Of a DNA stretch of 52,221 nt, positions 23,482 through 33,324 are shown one piece after another (position 1 is the first letter of the stretch; each line of letters opens with the position of its first letter). The translations under genes were made by a program, and so were the position numbers. The notes under the pieces are model-generated. The model did no database searches. It was not told the DNA's origin and saw nothing but the letters and a program-made list of their open reading frames with translations. Where the stretch lies: NCBI GenBank assembly GCA_963922455.1, contig CAWUIO010000039.1, forward strand, positions 1 to 52,221, read 5' to 3'. This DNA comes from CAWUIO01 sp963922455. Lineage in GTDB: Bacteria; Bacteroidota; Bacteroidia; Cytophagales; Microscillaceae.

Positions 23482-24525
23482 TTAACCTTGAGATTTGAGG
23501 GCTTCTGAGGGGGAGGGATTATTTTGTTTATGGGAGCCATCCAGGAAGGACAGTGCTTTTTCTACCATATTTTTAGAACCGATATACAGGGGGCATCGTT
23601 CGTGTAATTCGTCAGGCAACATTTCCAAAATCCGGCCTTTCCCATTACTGGCCAGTCCGCCGGCTTGCTCAATAATAAAAGCTAAGGCATTACATTCGTA
23701 TAAGAGACGCAGTTTACCTTTGGGAGCTTTATGGGTAGGGGGATAGAGGTAAATTCCACCTTTCATCAAATTCCGATGGAAATCGGCCACGAGGGAACCA
23801 ATATAGCGCCCGGAGTACTTATTATCTTTACAATAGTCGATATACTGACAAACCTCAGGGTCAAACTGGCGGCAGTTTCCTTCATTAACGGAGAATATTT
23901 TTCCGTCTTCGGGGGTCATCATATCGGGGTGGGAGAGGATAAACTCGCCCAAAGTAGGCTCATAGGTGAAGGCATTGACTCCATAGCCGGTGGTGTAGAC
24001 CATCATGGTAGAAGAACCATAAAGCAGGTAACCCGCGGCTACTTGATCTACGCCAGGTTGCATGACATCTTTTTCTTCTACGGCAGTGCCTCTTGGGGAA
24101 AGACGACGGTAAATAGAGAATATGGTCCCAATGGAAACGTTAACATCTATATTGGAGGAGCCGTCTAAAGGGTCAATGGCTACGATGTAACGCCCATGGG
24201 GTTTTCCGGTGTCGATAATTTCTTCATCTTCTTCAGAAATCACCCCACAGACTTCGCCTCCATTGCGTAAGGCCCGGATAAAGCGGATATTGGCAATTAC
24301 GTCTAATTTTTGCTGTTCTTCTCCTTGGATATTTTGGTTGCCGTAGGCTCCGGTTACATTAATAAGTCCGGCCCGGTTAATCTCCCGGTTTACAATTTTT
24401 CCAGCGAGGGCAAGATCGCGTAGTAACTGGGAAAGTTCACCCGTGGCATAAGGGAACTGTTCTTGTTTTTTGGAAATAAAACGATCAAGCGCGGTCCCAA
24501 CCGGTAACGCAATATTTTCTTCCAT
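23482..24525 (-). CDS. fbp: Class I fructose-1,6-bisphosphatase
   Basis: 347 residues. Metal ligands lie in AIDPLDGSSN (Asp118, Asp121) and ISEEDEE (about residues 97-102), with substrate loop LYPPTHKAPKGKLRLLYE and the C-terminal catalytic helix NALAFIIEQAGG. It hydrolyses fructose 1,6-bisphosphate to the 6-phosphate in gluconeogenesis. The start is the ATG at 24525. It is divergent from aspartate kinase with 168 bp between. Confidence 0.96.
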   Translation of the reverse strand: MEENIALPVGTALDRFISKKQEQFPYATGELSQLLRDLALAGKIVNREINRAGLINVTGAYGNQNIQGEEQQKLDVIANIRFIRALRNGGEVCGVISEEDEEIIDTGKPHGRYIVAIDPLDGSSNIDVNVSIGTIFSIYRRLSPRGTAVEEKDVMQPGVDQVAAGYLLYGSSTMMVYTTGYGVNAFTYEPTLGEFILSHPDMMTPEDGKIFSVNEGNCRQFDPEVCQYIDYCKDNKYSGRYIGSLVADFHRNLMKGGIYLYPPTHKAPKGKLRLLYECNALAFIIEQAGGLASNGKGRILEMLPDELHERCPLYIGSKNMVEKALSFLDGSHKQNNPSPSEALKSQG

Positions 24526-24693
24526 ACTTGAGTTTATCGTTAGGTTTGAAATTTAGAATATTGCCCAACTGAACGTGTACTCAGTAAAGCTTTGAGATTG
24601 AACTTGACAAACTGGTTTGATATTCAGGTTTGTTTGGCTTTCCTTTGTAAGTCCTTAAAACAAAACCTTGCTAATAATTAATTAGATACGCAG

Positions 24694-25956
24694 ATGGAGG
24701 TATACAAGTTTGGTGGTGCATCTATTAAAGATGCTCCTGCCATCCGGAACATGGAAAAGATTATTCGTTCTTTAGAGCGTAGCGATAATTTGTTAATCGT
24801 TGTTTCTGCGATGGGCAAAACGACCAATGCACTCGAAAAAATCCTAGCTGATTTTCTAGAAGAGAAAGAGTACGGGGTAAATATAAATAAACTTCAGGAA
24901 TACTTCAGTCGGATTTGTCACGATTTATTCCAAAGCCCTAGCCATCCTGTCCATAAATTTTTGCTTCAAGCATTTAATGGGCTTCGTGGCCAATTGGCAG
25001 AAGTAGGCCGGGTATGGCCCTATAACCAACTTTATGACCAAGTAGTAAGTCAGGGTGAGCTTATTTCTTCTAAAATTATCCAGGCTTATTTGGAAATGGG
25101 TAAATTGGAAGTCGTATGGATGAATGCTTGCGATTTAATTTATACGGACAGCCATTTTCGGGAAGGCAAGGTAGATTGGCAAGAGACTCAATTTAGGGTT
25201 GAGGACCAACTAGCGGCTCGTTTACGTCATAAGATGGTGATCACTCAAGGTTTTATAGGCGGTAATGGGGAAGGAGATGTCACTACCTTAGGAAGAGAAG
25301 GTTCAGATTATTCGGCGGCCATTTTTGCCCATTGTTTACAAGCCAAATCCCTTACTATATGGAAAGACGTATCGGGAGTTATGAATGCCGACCCTAAGAA
25401 GATTCCAGACGCCAAACTGTACAGCTATTTATCCTATCAGGAGGCAGCAGAAATGAGTAAGTACGGGGCCAGTGTCATTCATCCAAAAACCATCGCTCCC
25501 TTGGCGCATAAAAACATTCCGCTTCGGGTAAAACCCTTTTTGTACCCGCAAAGGGAAGGAACGCTCATAAGCACCCGGGCAAGTAAGCAGTTGGTACCTA
25601 TTATTGTCTTTAAGCCAAAGCAGGTATTGGTGCATATGGAAGTAAAGAGCTTTGCTTTTTTTAATGAATCTCATTTACTTGAGGTAATTTCGCTAATTGT
25701 AGAACACGAATTAAAGCTTAACCTCATGCATAAAACGGCCACGGGTTTGTTCTTATGCTTGGATGATCAGGTGCACAATCGGAAGGCTTTTGTAGAGAAA
25801 ATATCGGAGACTTACCAGGCGGTATGTCGGGAAAATCTACAAATGATTAGCATCAAGAATGCTAACGAAGCCCAAATACGCCGGGTATTGTTTGACAAGA
25901 CCATCATTCTGGAAGAGCAAAACGCCTCTTTATACCAGGCCATTTGTCCAGTATAA
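24694..25956 (+). CDS. lysC: Aspartate kinase
   Basis: 420 residues, monofunctional. The N-terminal VYKFGGASI binds ATP phosphate; LGREGSDYSAAIFA is the kinase active-site loop and VMNADPKKIPDAK the conserved Asp loop. Two small ACT-like domains form the last 130 residues, the usual site of amino-acid feedback. It phosphorylates aspartate, the first step toward lysine, threonine and methionine. The gene symbol is by family. dnaX follows immediately on the same strand. Confidence 0.9.
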   Translation: MEVYKFGGASIKDAPAIRNMEKIIRSLERSDNLLIVVSAMGKTTNALEKILADFLEEKEYGVNINKLQEYFSRICHDLFQSPSHPVHKFLLQAFNGLRGQLAEVGRVWPYNQLYDQVVSQGELISSKIIQAYLEMGKLEVVWMNACDLIYTDSHFREGKVDWQETQFRVEDQLAARLRHKMVITQGFIGGNGEGDVTTLGREGSDYSAAIFAHCLQAKSLTIWKDVSGVMNADPKKIPDAKLYSYLSYQEAAEMSKYGASVIHPKTIAPLAHKNIPLRVKPFLYPQREGTLISTRASKQLVPIIVFKPKQVLVHMEVKSFAFFNESHLLEVISLIVEHELKLNLMHKTATGLFLCLDDQVHNRKAFVEKISETYQAVCRENLQMISIKNANEAQIRRVLFDKTIILEEQNASLYQAICPV

Positions 25957-25988
25957 ACCTCGGCTTGGCCAAATTTTTTGAAAACGAT

Positions 25989-27758
25989 ATGGAATCATAT
26001 ATAGTCTCGGCCCGTAAATATCGCCCCCTTAGCTTTGACAGCGTTGTGGGGCAAAGCCACGTGACTACCACGCTTAAAAACGCCCTCAAAAACAAGCAAT
26101 TGGCCCAGGCCTTCTTATTTTGTGGGCCGCGGGGGGTGGGTAAGACTACCTGTGCCCGCATTTTGGCCAAGACCATCAATTGCCTAAACCCTACAGCAGA
26201 CTACGAAGCCTGTGGCGTATGCGAGTCTTGCACGGCCTTTGCCCGGAATAGCTCACTCAATATATATGAGTTGGATGCGGCTTCTAATAACAGTGTAGAC
26301 GATATTCGTAACCTGGTGGAACAGGTTCGTTTTCCGCCCCAAATCGGGAAACGAAAAGTCTATATCATTGATGAGGTGCACATGCTATCTACGGCCGCCT
26401 TCAATGCCTTTTTGAAAACCTTGGAGGAGCCACCTTCTTATGTGATTTTTATATTGGCCACCACGGAAAAACATAAAATCATTCCTACCATCTTATCCCG
26501 ATGTCAAATCTTTGATTTTAAGCGTATTGAGGTTCAGGATATGGCCAATCACTTAGAAAGCATCGCGCATAAGGAAGAAATTGGCTACCAAAAAGAAGCC
26601 TTAGAACTCATAGCTCAAAAAGCCGATGGAGGTTTGCGGGATGCCTTGTCTATGTTTGACATGCTGAGCACCTTCTCGCCCGATCGCCAACTAAGCCTCA
26701 AAACGGCCCTGGATAACCTCCATGTATTGGATTATGACTACTACTTTCAGGTAACCCAGGCTTTGCTCCAAGAAAATATGGCTCAGGCTTTATTGGTTTT
26801 GGATGATATTTTACGGCAGGGCTTTGACGGACACGAATTTATTGCCGGACTGAGTAAGCACTTCAGAGACCTGCTTGTCTGCCAAGATGAAAAGACGGTT
26901 CGACTTTTGGAAGTATCCGAACGGGTTCAAAAAAGGTACCTGGAACAAGCTCAGGAAGCCAGCCCCTCTTTCTTACTTTCAGGCCTTAACCTCAGTAATC
27001 AAGCAGAAGTGCAGTACAAAACAAGTAAAAACCCCCGCTTGCTGCTGGAATTGGCCCTGATGAAGATTGCCCACGTACCTTCGGTGCTTAATTTGTCTCA
27101 ATTGCCTGCCAATGAAAAAGAGGAAAACGCGGATAGCTTAAAAAAAAAAGTAGCTAAGCCCGAGCCCCAGAAAACGGGCGAACCTGAACCAAAGACGCTA
27201 AGTCAAGCCCCCGTCCAAACTAAACCCAAAGAAGAAAACGCCGAGGCAAATAAGGCTCCAGCGCCACAAACCGACACGAGCCAAAATTCTAAAAAGAAAA
27301 GGGCTACGACTAGCCCCCCTAGCTCAGATATCGGCCCCAACCTTCCCCTTAGCTTAGACACGTTACAAGCAGAGCTCGATCAAAGCGATACCCAAGAAAA
27401 TGCCCAGACCAAGCTAGATCGGGATTCGGTGCGGGTGTTTTTCGAATTTTACAAAAAGATTAGAACCGAGGGAGAAGTGATGCGGGTACTCAATAAATTT
27501 CCCGAAGTTAAGGAAAACGCCTTGCTCGTCTTTCATCTGACCGAAGGTGAAATGAAAGACTTCGAGTCTTTTCGTGCCCATTTTGAGGATTCTATTCGGA
27601 AAAAACTTCGAAATCCGAAAATTCAGTGTGAGGTCAAACAACAAAAAGAACAAAAAGTTAGGCCATACACAAACTATCAGAAGTATGAGTATCTTAGCCA
27701 GAAGAATCCGGTAATTGAGAAACTCAAAGACATCTTAGGTTTGGATTTAGACAAGTAA
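25989..27758 (+). CDS. dnaX: DNA polymerase III subunit gamma/tau
   Basis: About 589 residues from the preferred ATG at 25989 (MESYIVSARKYRP, the classic DnaX start); the frame is open from 25944 and overlaps lysC. AAA+ motor with Walker A GPRGVGKTT, a four-Cys zinc module (Cys of TINCL, then CGVCESC), Walker B IIDEVHML and the LSRCQIFDF sensor. A long Pro/Lys-rich linker (about residues 385-470) leads to the tau tail. It loads the sliding clamp and organises the replisome. Confidence 0.95.
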   Translation: MESYIVSARKYRPLSFDSVVGQSHVTTTLKNALKNKQLAQAFLFCGPRGVGKTTCARILAKTINCLNPTADYEACGVCESCTAFARNSSLNIYELDAASNNSVDDIRNLVEQVRFPPQIGKRKVYIIDEVHMLSTAAFNAFLKTLEEPPSYVIFILATTEKHKIIPTILSRCQIFDFKRIEVQDMANHLESIAHKEEIGYQKEALELIAQKADGGLRDALSMFDMLSTFSPDRQLSLKTALDNLHVLDYDYYFQVTQALLQENMAQALLVLDDILRQGFDGHEFIAGLSKHFRDLLVCQDEKTVRLLEVSERVQKRYLEQAQEASPSFLLSGLNLSNQAEVQYKTSKNPRLLLELALMKIAHVPSVLNLSQLPANEKEENADSLKKKVAKPEPQKTGEPEPKTLSQAPVQTKPKEENAEANKAPAPQTDTSQNSKKKRATTSPPSSDIGPNLPLSLDTLQAELDQSDTQENAQTKLDRDSVRVFFEFYKKIRTEGEVMRVLNKFPEVKENALLVFHLTEGEMKDFESFRAHFEDSIRKKLRNPKIQCEVKQQKEQKVRPYTNYQKYEYLSQKNPVIEKLKDILGLDLDK

Positions 27759-27792
27759 TTTTTTAGTTTAATTCCTGTGGTTCAGACAAGCT

Positions 27793-28488
27793 ATGAAGCA
27801 TTTTGAAGTAGAATATATCAGCCCCAAGCCCGAAGAAAGTAATCACCGCAATAGAGTATGGGACTGGTGGGTTGGCCTCTTTGCCCTTCCATTCTTGTTT
27901 GTTATATTTACTCTTTCGGCTTATTTGGCCATTATGGAGTTTATCTGGCACCGGATATATTGGGGGCTGAGCCTCTTGATGGGGAGGTATGAATTTGCTC
28001 GCCAATCGGTGATACCCCAAGCTCGGCCAATACCTTGGGTCCTGAACGAGCATCTTCAAATCTACCGGAAGGCGATACCCCACGATTTATTAAGCCAAGC
28101 GATTCAATTGACCCTCGCTCCCGAAGATAAAATCTATCAATTGCGGGTAGTTCCGGAGTGCTCTCTGGCCGATGATGTCCTTTGCCTTGATTTTCTAGAG
28201 GAAGTCAAGCGGGGATTTTTTTTAATTGGGGTAAATTATACGCAAATCCAAACGGAAAAAGCCATGTATGCCCTATACTACCTTGGCCTCGAAGGAGGGG
28301 AGGATACCACAAGCTTGACTATGGCCATGCTTAGCGAATTACCAGATTTTGATTGGGATGAGCTTGAGACAAGTTGGGAAGAAAACACCTTAAGCCTGAC
28401 TTGGCACGAGCACGATAGTGGCTTGCATACGCTTAAAATACTAGACCAACGCAAGGCTAGTGTGCTAGAAGAAGTAGAAATCACATAA
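27793..28488 (+). CDS. Hypothetical membrane protein
   Basis: 231 residues with one or two hydrophobic stretches at about 25-65 (WWVGLFALPFLFVIFTLSAY) and a soluble acidic C-terminal domain of about 150 residues. No family recognised. It sits 34 bp after dnaX and 15 bp before mogA in the same direction, so it is likely part of a dnaX-to-29049 transcription unit. Confidence 0.65.
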   Translation: MKHFEVEYISPKPEESNHRNRVWDWWVGLFALPFLFVIFTLSAYLAIMEFIWHRIYWGLSLLMGRYEFARQSVIPQARPIPWVLNEHLQIYRKAIPHDLLSQAIQLTLAPEDKIYQLRVVPECSLADDVLCLDFLEEVKRGFFLIGVNYTQIQTEKAMYALYYLGLEGGEDTTSLTMAMLSELPDFDWDELETSWEENTLSLTWHEHDSGLHTLKILDQRKASVLEEVEIT

Positions 28489-28503
28489 ATCTATTTTTTA
28501 GAT

Positions 28504-29031
28504 ATGATCAAAATTGGAATTATAAACGTATCAGACCGGGCCAGCCAAGGTATCTACGAGGATATCCCCGGGAAAGAAATTAGAAAGACCCTCAACGAAT
28601 ATCTCACTTCCAGCTGGGAAGACGTTTACCGGGTTATTCCGGACGAAGCCGACCAAATTGCCGAGGCCATGCGGCAAATGGCCGATGTGGAAGGCTGTTG
28701 TTTGCTTGACACTTCGGGAGGGACAGGGCCGGCCCCCCGAGATGTCACACCCGAAGCCACCGAATCGGTCTGTGAAAAAATGATGCCGGGTTTTGGGGAA
28801 TTGATGCGACAAGAAAGCTTAAAATACGTTCCTACGGCCATTTTATCCCGACAAACTGCTGGCATCCGAGGAAAAACGCTTATTCTAAACCTGCCGGGTA
28901 AGCCCAAGGCTATCCGGGAGTGTTTAGACGCTGTTTTCCCGGCAATCCCCTATTGTATTGATTTAATTGGAGGGCCTTATTTGGAAGTAAATGAGGAAGT
29001 TATCAAAGCATTTCGCCCCAAATCCTCCTAA
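28504..29031 (+). CDS. mogA: Molybdopterin adenylyltransferase (MogA-like)
   Basis: 175 residues. MoCF-type fold with the nucleotide-binding DTSGGTGPAPRDVTPEA and IGIINVSDRAS at the N-terminus; NLPGKPKAIRECL completes the family pattern. It adenylates molybdopterin before metal insertion in molybdenum cofactor synthesis. No other moa/moe gene is within the window. Length is close to standard MogA. Confidence 0.9.
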   Translation: MIKIGIINVSDRASQGIYEDIPGKEIRKTLNEYLTSSWEDVYRVIPDEADQIAEAMRQMADVEGCCLLDTSGGTGPAPRDVTPEATESVCEKMMPGFGELMRQESLKYVPTAILSRQTAGIRGKTLILNLPGKPKAIRECLDAVFPAIPYCIDLIGGPYLEVNEEVIKAFRPKSS

Positions 29032-29048
29032 GCCCCTAAACGAAGACT

Positions 29049-30056
29049 ATGCCGGCCCTCCCTTCCCTGGGTATTTATGTGTTTTTGGTTAATTCCGTCA
29101 TGTTTATGGCTTACATGATTGGCAGACTAAGCTTTGAAGAATACCTGCCAGCCCTGATTTATTTGGACGGAGTATTATTTCCGATACTCACCCTTTTGAT
29201 TCTGGGGCATCAATACCGCATAGGGAAACTCGCCAAAAGGCAACTGTGGCCTTTTTTAAGCATTGCTGGGTTTATTTTGGCATTGTTGGGCTATGTCCTT
29301 TGGATTGAGCCCAATCGCCTGTATGTGGCCCGTTTCAAGACAGAAAAAAGCCAAAAAACAAGGCTCAAAATTGTCCATATTTCTGACCTTCTAACCCCTA
29401 AGCCCGGAAATTGGGAGCGGCGTTTGGTTCGCAAAATCAATGCCCTACAGCCCGATATTTGCCTCTTCACGGGCAATTTTATCATGCCCGATGAAATTAG
29501 TTTATACCGGGACAAATTAGAGCAATTAGCCCAGGTTTTGAAAGAGATCGAGGCCCCCTTGGGCAAATACTGGGTAAAAGGTGACCAAGACTACCTTATC
29601 TCCGATCCGGAAAGTTTTGGGGCCCAGAGTGGTTTCCGGCTCTTGATCGGGGATACCGTCCACTTCACGGATTACAATCTCCACCTGGTAGGGCTGCCCT
29701 TAAATTTTTCCCGGTATGGAGAGTTCTTAGAACTAGATAAAAAACCATCTGGGCTATCGAGCGACACGTCCCGTTTTTTGGTAGCGGGCCATTATCCTGA
29801 TTTTATTCGCTATCTGGAAGATGACCGGGTTTATCTGGCTATGGCCGGTCATGTGTTAGGAGGGGTGGTCCATCTCCCGGGTCTTGGCCCATTTCGCAAA
29901 TACCCCTATTGGCCAGAGGAGCACTACCGGGGGCTTTTCTACGAGTATGGAGTACGCGTGCACCTTTCTCCTGGCTTGGGCAGTGTTCCGATTGCTTCTT
30001 TACCCCCCATTCGCTTGGGCAATCCTCCCACGATTTCCTTGATTGAAATTCCTTAG
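29049..30056 (+). CDS. Metallophosphoesterase-like membrane protein with degenerate active site
   Basis: 335 residues: three or four N-terminal hydrophobic helices (residues 7-95), then a YkuE/YaeI-like metallophosphoesterase domain. The family's metal-ligand motifs are all present in position but altered: DxH becomes ISDLLTP, GD becomes TGNF, GNHD becomes KGDQDY and GHTHGG becomes GHVLGG. Only AGHYPD remains close to normal. With so many ligands lost it is probably not an active phosphoesterase but a membrane-bound pseudoenzyme. It ends the dnaX-mogA direction, 9 bp before element E9. Confidence 0.75.
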   Translation: MPALPSLGIYVFLVNSVMFMAYMIGRLSFEEYLPALIYLDGVLFPILTLLILGHQYRIGKLAKRQLWPFLSIAGFILALLGYVLWIEPNRLYVARFKTEKSQKTRLKIVHISDLLTPKPGNWERRLVRKINALQPDICLFTGNFIMPDEISLYRDKLEQLAQVLKEIEAPLGKYWVKGDQDYLISDPESFGAQSGFRLLIGDTVHFTDYNLHLVGLPLNFSRYGEFLELDKKPSGLSSDTSRFLVAGHYPDFIRYLEDDRVYLAMAGHVLGGVVHLPGLGPFRKYPYWPEEHYRGLFYEYGVRVHLSPGLGSVPIASLPPIRLGNPPTISLIEIP

Positions 30057-30065
30057 GGCAATAAT

Positions 30066-30198
30066 TTGGGGCTGCCCCCGGCGGTGATACTTGGAGTTCA
30101 CATCTGAGTAAGGTGCCGCCGGGGTCGGGCTTTCGCTACTCGCTGCCTTTCCCCACGAGGCCTACACGAGCTCAAACAGGCCGCTCTATCCCTCAGCC
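30066..30198 (-). repeat. Dispersed structured element E9 (133 bp, subfamily I)
   Basis: Minus-strand copy with ends GGCTGAGGGATAGAGCGG and GGGGGCAGCCCCAA. It shares with E1 the alternative outer stem GGCTG/CAGCC and GC stem CCCCGGCGG/CCGCCGGGG. It exactly fills the convergent gap: 9 bp from one stop codon and 8 bp from the other. Confidence 0.92.
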
Positions 30199-30206
30199 GA
30201 AGAAAT

Positions 30207-33200
30207 TTAGGAAAGAAAACTTTGATATACCTGCTTTCTAAAAACCCATAGCCCAAGGAGCAAGATTGCTCCCAAGCCATACCATACCCACTTATTAGAC
30301 GAATTGGCCAACTGAATGGCTTCCTCATCGCCAATAAAAACAAAATTGGCCCAGAAGTAGGGGTGACTCAGACTCCCGGCTTGATTTAAAAAGTCTAGCT
30401 TAGCAGCTTGCAAGGCCTCATCTTTATTTTTGCCTTGTTTTAAGTACCAAAAATACTGTCTCATCAGGTTAAAAGCAGTTTCATCATCGGCTGGCCAGTG
30501 GCTCATCACAATGCTGGAACAACCGGCATAGCGAAACGTATGGCCCAAGCTCAAGACGCCGGCCCCTTGGACATACTGACCTTGTCCGGTTTCACAAGCA
30601 CTGAGTACGGCAAGGTCGGCGTGGAGATTGATCCCGTATAGCTCATATAAGCTCAAAAATTCATACGTATTACTGTCCTTCGCAAATAAAAGTCCGGCCG
30701 AATGGGCTTCACGCTCATCCACAAAGGCATGCATCGACAAATGGATGATTCGGGCTTTATCGGCATAGGCTAAGAAGTTTTGTTTGGTAGCTTGGCGATC
30801 GTAAAATCCTTGCCCTCCCATAACCTCTTGGGCAAAGGCTACTTCTTCTTTATTGTGATGAAGATAGCTCACTTTCTCCCGAGGGTTCCAGGCTCGTGGT
30901 CTGCGGCTTCGGCTAGGATTTTGACGGGAGTCACCGTACAAGGGAGCAAAACCACAATAGCTCAACATATGGTGCCGGGCTATCTGATCCTGCGGAGTAT
31001 TTTTAAATAAAAGAGTCGCTGAATAGCCGTATTGAATAACGTATTTTTTAATCAAAAAGGGCAAGGGGGCATAATTAGGCCCCTCTAATTGAGCCGCTTG
31101 GGTGAGAAGTACATCAAAGGGCAAGTAGGACAAGAGTCCATCGGGTACAATAATGAGTTTATTTTGACCGGATGGGCCAGATTTTGCCAAGATAGACACC
31201 AATAGTTTCTCATACAGAAAATGCGCATCCCGGGTAAATTGCTGATGAAATGCCTCGTCTGCGTTCCGGATAGTATCGTAATTGAAGTAGTAACCGGACT
31301 TATCTTTGGTAACAAAGCGGGCCAACACCTCCAGAAGTTTTTGATCAAGGGGTATTTTATCTAAAACAACACGCTTGCCACTGATCCCCAGGATATAAAG
31401 CTGGTCTGGGCCAAAGAAGTATTCAACCAGGACACTATTTTTACTTCGGATCTTTTCTTGGGTTTCTTGCAGGCTCAGTAGGGGAGAACCAAACTTGAGG
31501 TTGTAATACTCCGGATATTCCGTTTGGAGGTAGGTTTGTAATTTTTCTTGTCTTTGTTGTAAGTCAAATAGCTGTTTTTTGAGTTTTGCGATACGCTCTT
31601 GGTTTTCCTCCGGGTTTTCCTGGGCATCACGTAGTTTTTCCTTGAGTAAATAGCGTTTGCGTTTGATGCTGGCTTCTTGTTGCAGGAGGGAATCGGGTAG
31701 GTTGATATAGTTTTGGGCTTGAGCTCCCTGAAAGCTTTCTCTAAGGAGACTAGACTTATTACGTTCCATGTAATAGTAAATCTCCTCAATAGGTTGTACT
31801 TCCTCTATTCCTCGGCGATAGGCCTCGTAGGCTAAGTGAATGGCACCCTGAAATATACTTTGGGATTGTTCAGCAAGGAATAGTTTGGATTCAATATCTT
31901 GAAAGCTCACCTGCATTCTTTGAACCAATAGGGCAGCTAGTTTGTAGGTTCTTAGGGCTGTCAAAAGTTGTGATTGTTGGCCATTTTTCAAATAAATAGA
32001 ACCTAGCGCTTTAGCTTTAGATACTAATAAATCTAAGAGCACCTGTTCATAGATGCCTTGTTCTTGAAAGATATTTGGGTTTTTAGCTACGTGGCTCGAG
32101 TCAAAAAAATTAGGTGCGACTTCTACCAAAGCTTTCTGATAATATTTTAAGGCAGTAGAAATATCCAACTTAGCCTTATGCAGGTTACCCATATCCAGCA
32201 GTACACTCGCCACTCGATAGTTTTTATGAGGGTATGTCTTTTTCAAAATTTCGTAACTCTTTTGATAATAAAGCATTGCCTTTTTGTAATCTTTATTAAG
32301 AAGGTGAGCTTTTCCAAATTGTTGATATGTATTTATAACTTCAGGGTTTTCTGGATTTTCTAATTCTAAGGTTTGATCTAAATAATATAAGGCACTATCG
32401 GTTTCTTTCCTGGAGATAAAAATTTTGGAAATTCGTCTGTAATTAGTAGCCAACATACTCTTGACATAAGAAGCTTTATCTTGCGATTCTAAAGAGGATA
32501 TGACTAGTTTTAGATGCCTGTAAGCTAGGCTATCATTAAAATGAGAGGGTAACTCCTTGTTCTGAGTTAAGTATGTCTCTCCAAGACGAGATTGATACAA
32601 TAGTAAAAAATAATTACGAAATCTTGGCCTGTAATTCGTGGTAGCTTTATAGGGGAGCCAATTTTTAGATTCTTGGAAGTAGTTTAAAGCCTGTTCATAT
32701 TCACCCATTTGTAAATAGGTTTTTCCAATCCCATCAATAATTGTAAAAACACTAAAAGAATCAATAGTAGTTTGATTTCTTAGTTCTTCAAGGGTTATCA
32801 AGAATTGATTACGACTTGCCCTAAAATCTCCCGACTTAAAATAAAACCAAGCTAAATTGTAATTAAAAGTAAATTGGGCATTTTGGATATTAACATCTTT
32901 TATATAGATTTTTTTTTGTGTTGTATTCAAAAAGCCCCTGGCGATATTCATATATTTCTCTAATGAATCTAACTCCATATGCTCTTGACAAATCCTTTGA
33001 GCGGCAATTAAAGATTTAAGATAAATATCCCAATAATTCTTTCTTTTTGCCTCATTTAGGACAAAGCGGCATACGGAAAATTGTTCATCAAATTGTTGAT
33101 CATTATTATCCAGATCAATTGATTTAAGCTTTGTTGAGAGTATTTCCCTTTCCACAAGGGTTGAGTCATTTGCGTAGAGATTATCTGTAAGTAGGACTGC

Positions 33201-33284
33201 AGAGGAGAAAAATAGGAAAGATAATACAAGCAATACTTTGCTTGTATTATCTTTTGATAAAATCAATTTAAGCTTATAAATCAT
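30207..33284 (-). CDS. TPR-CHAT protein (caspase-like peptidase), exported and membrane-anchored
   Basis: 1025 residues. An N-terminal hydrophobic signal (about 15-40) is followed by a long array of tetratricopeptide repeats (about 60-460), a coiled region with RIAKLKKQLFDLQQRQEK, and a C-terminal CHAT domain. The catalytic His is in IHLSMHAF and the Cys in LSACETGQG; VPDGLLSYLPFD and SHWPADD are further family marks. A final helix (VWYGLGAILLLGLWVF) anchors it, so the peptidase may face the periplasm. Preceded by a lipoprotein gene and divergent from a sigma factor gene; see findings. Confidence 0.88.
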   Translation of the reverse strand: MIYKLKLILSKDNTSKVLLVLSFLFFSSAVLLTDNLYANDSTLVEREILSTKLKSIDLDNNDQQFDEQFSVCRFVLNEAKRKNYWDIYLKSLIAAQRICQEHMELDSLEKYMNIARGFLNTTQKKIYIKDVNIQNAQFTFNYNLAWFYFKSGDFRASRNQFLITLEELRNQTTIDSFSVFTIIDGIGKTYLQMGEYEQALNYFQESKNWLPYKATTNYRPRFRNYFLLLYQSRLGETYLTQNKELPSHFNDSLAYRHLKLVISSLESQDKASYVKSMLATNYRRISKIFISRKETDSALYYLDQTLELENPENPEVINTYQQFGKAHLLNKDYKKAMLYYQKSYEILKKTYPHKNYRVASVLLDMGNLHKAKLDISTALKYYQKALVEVAPNFFDSSHVAKNPNIFQEQGIYEQVLLDLLVSKAKALGSIYLKNGQQSQLLTALRTYKLAALLVQRMQVSFQDIESKLFLAEQSQSIFQGAIHLAYEAYRRGIEEVQPIEEIYYYMERNKSSLLRESFQGAQAQNYINLPDSLLQQEASIKRKRYLLKEKLRDAQENPEENQERIAKLKKQLFDLQQRQEKLQTYLQTEYPEYYNLKFGSPLLSLQETQEKIRSKNSVLVEYFFGPDQLYILGISGKRVVLDKIPLDQKLLEVLARFVTKDKSGYYFNYDTIRNADEAFHQQFTRDAHFLYEKLLVSILAKSGPSGQNKLIIVPDGLLSYLPFDVLLTQAAQLEGPNYAPLPFLIKKYVIQYGYSATLLFKNTPQDQIARHHMLSYCGFAPLYGDSRQNPSRSRRPRAWNPREKVSYLHHNKEEVAFAQEVMGGQGFYDRQATKQNFLAYADKARIIHLSMHAFVDEREAHSAGLLFAKDSNTYEFLSLYELYGINLHADLAVLSACETGQGQYVQGAGVLSLGHTFRYAGCSSIVMSHWPADDETAFNLMRQYFWYLKQGKNKDEALQAAKLDFLNQAGSLSHPYFWANFVFIGDEEAIQLANSSNKWVWYGLGAILLLGLWVFRKQVYQSFLS

Positions 33285-33324
33285 AAAAAAAATAATTTTT
33301 CTTTAGTGATTTTAGGTTGACAGG

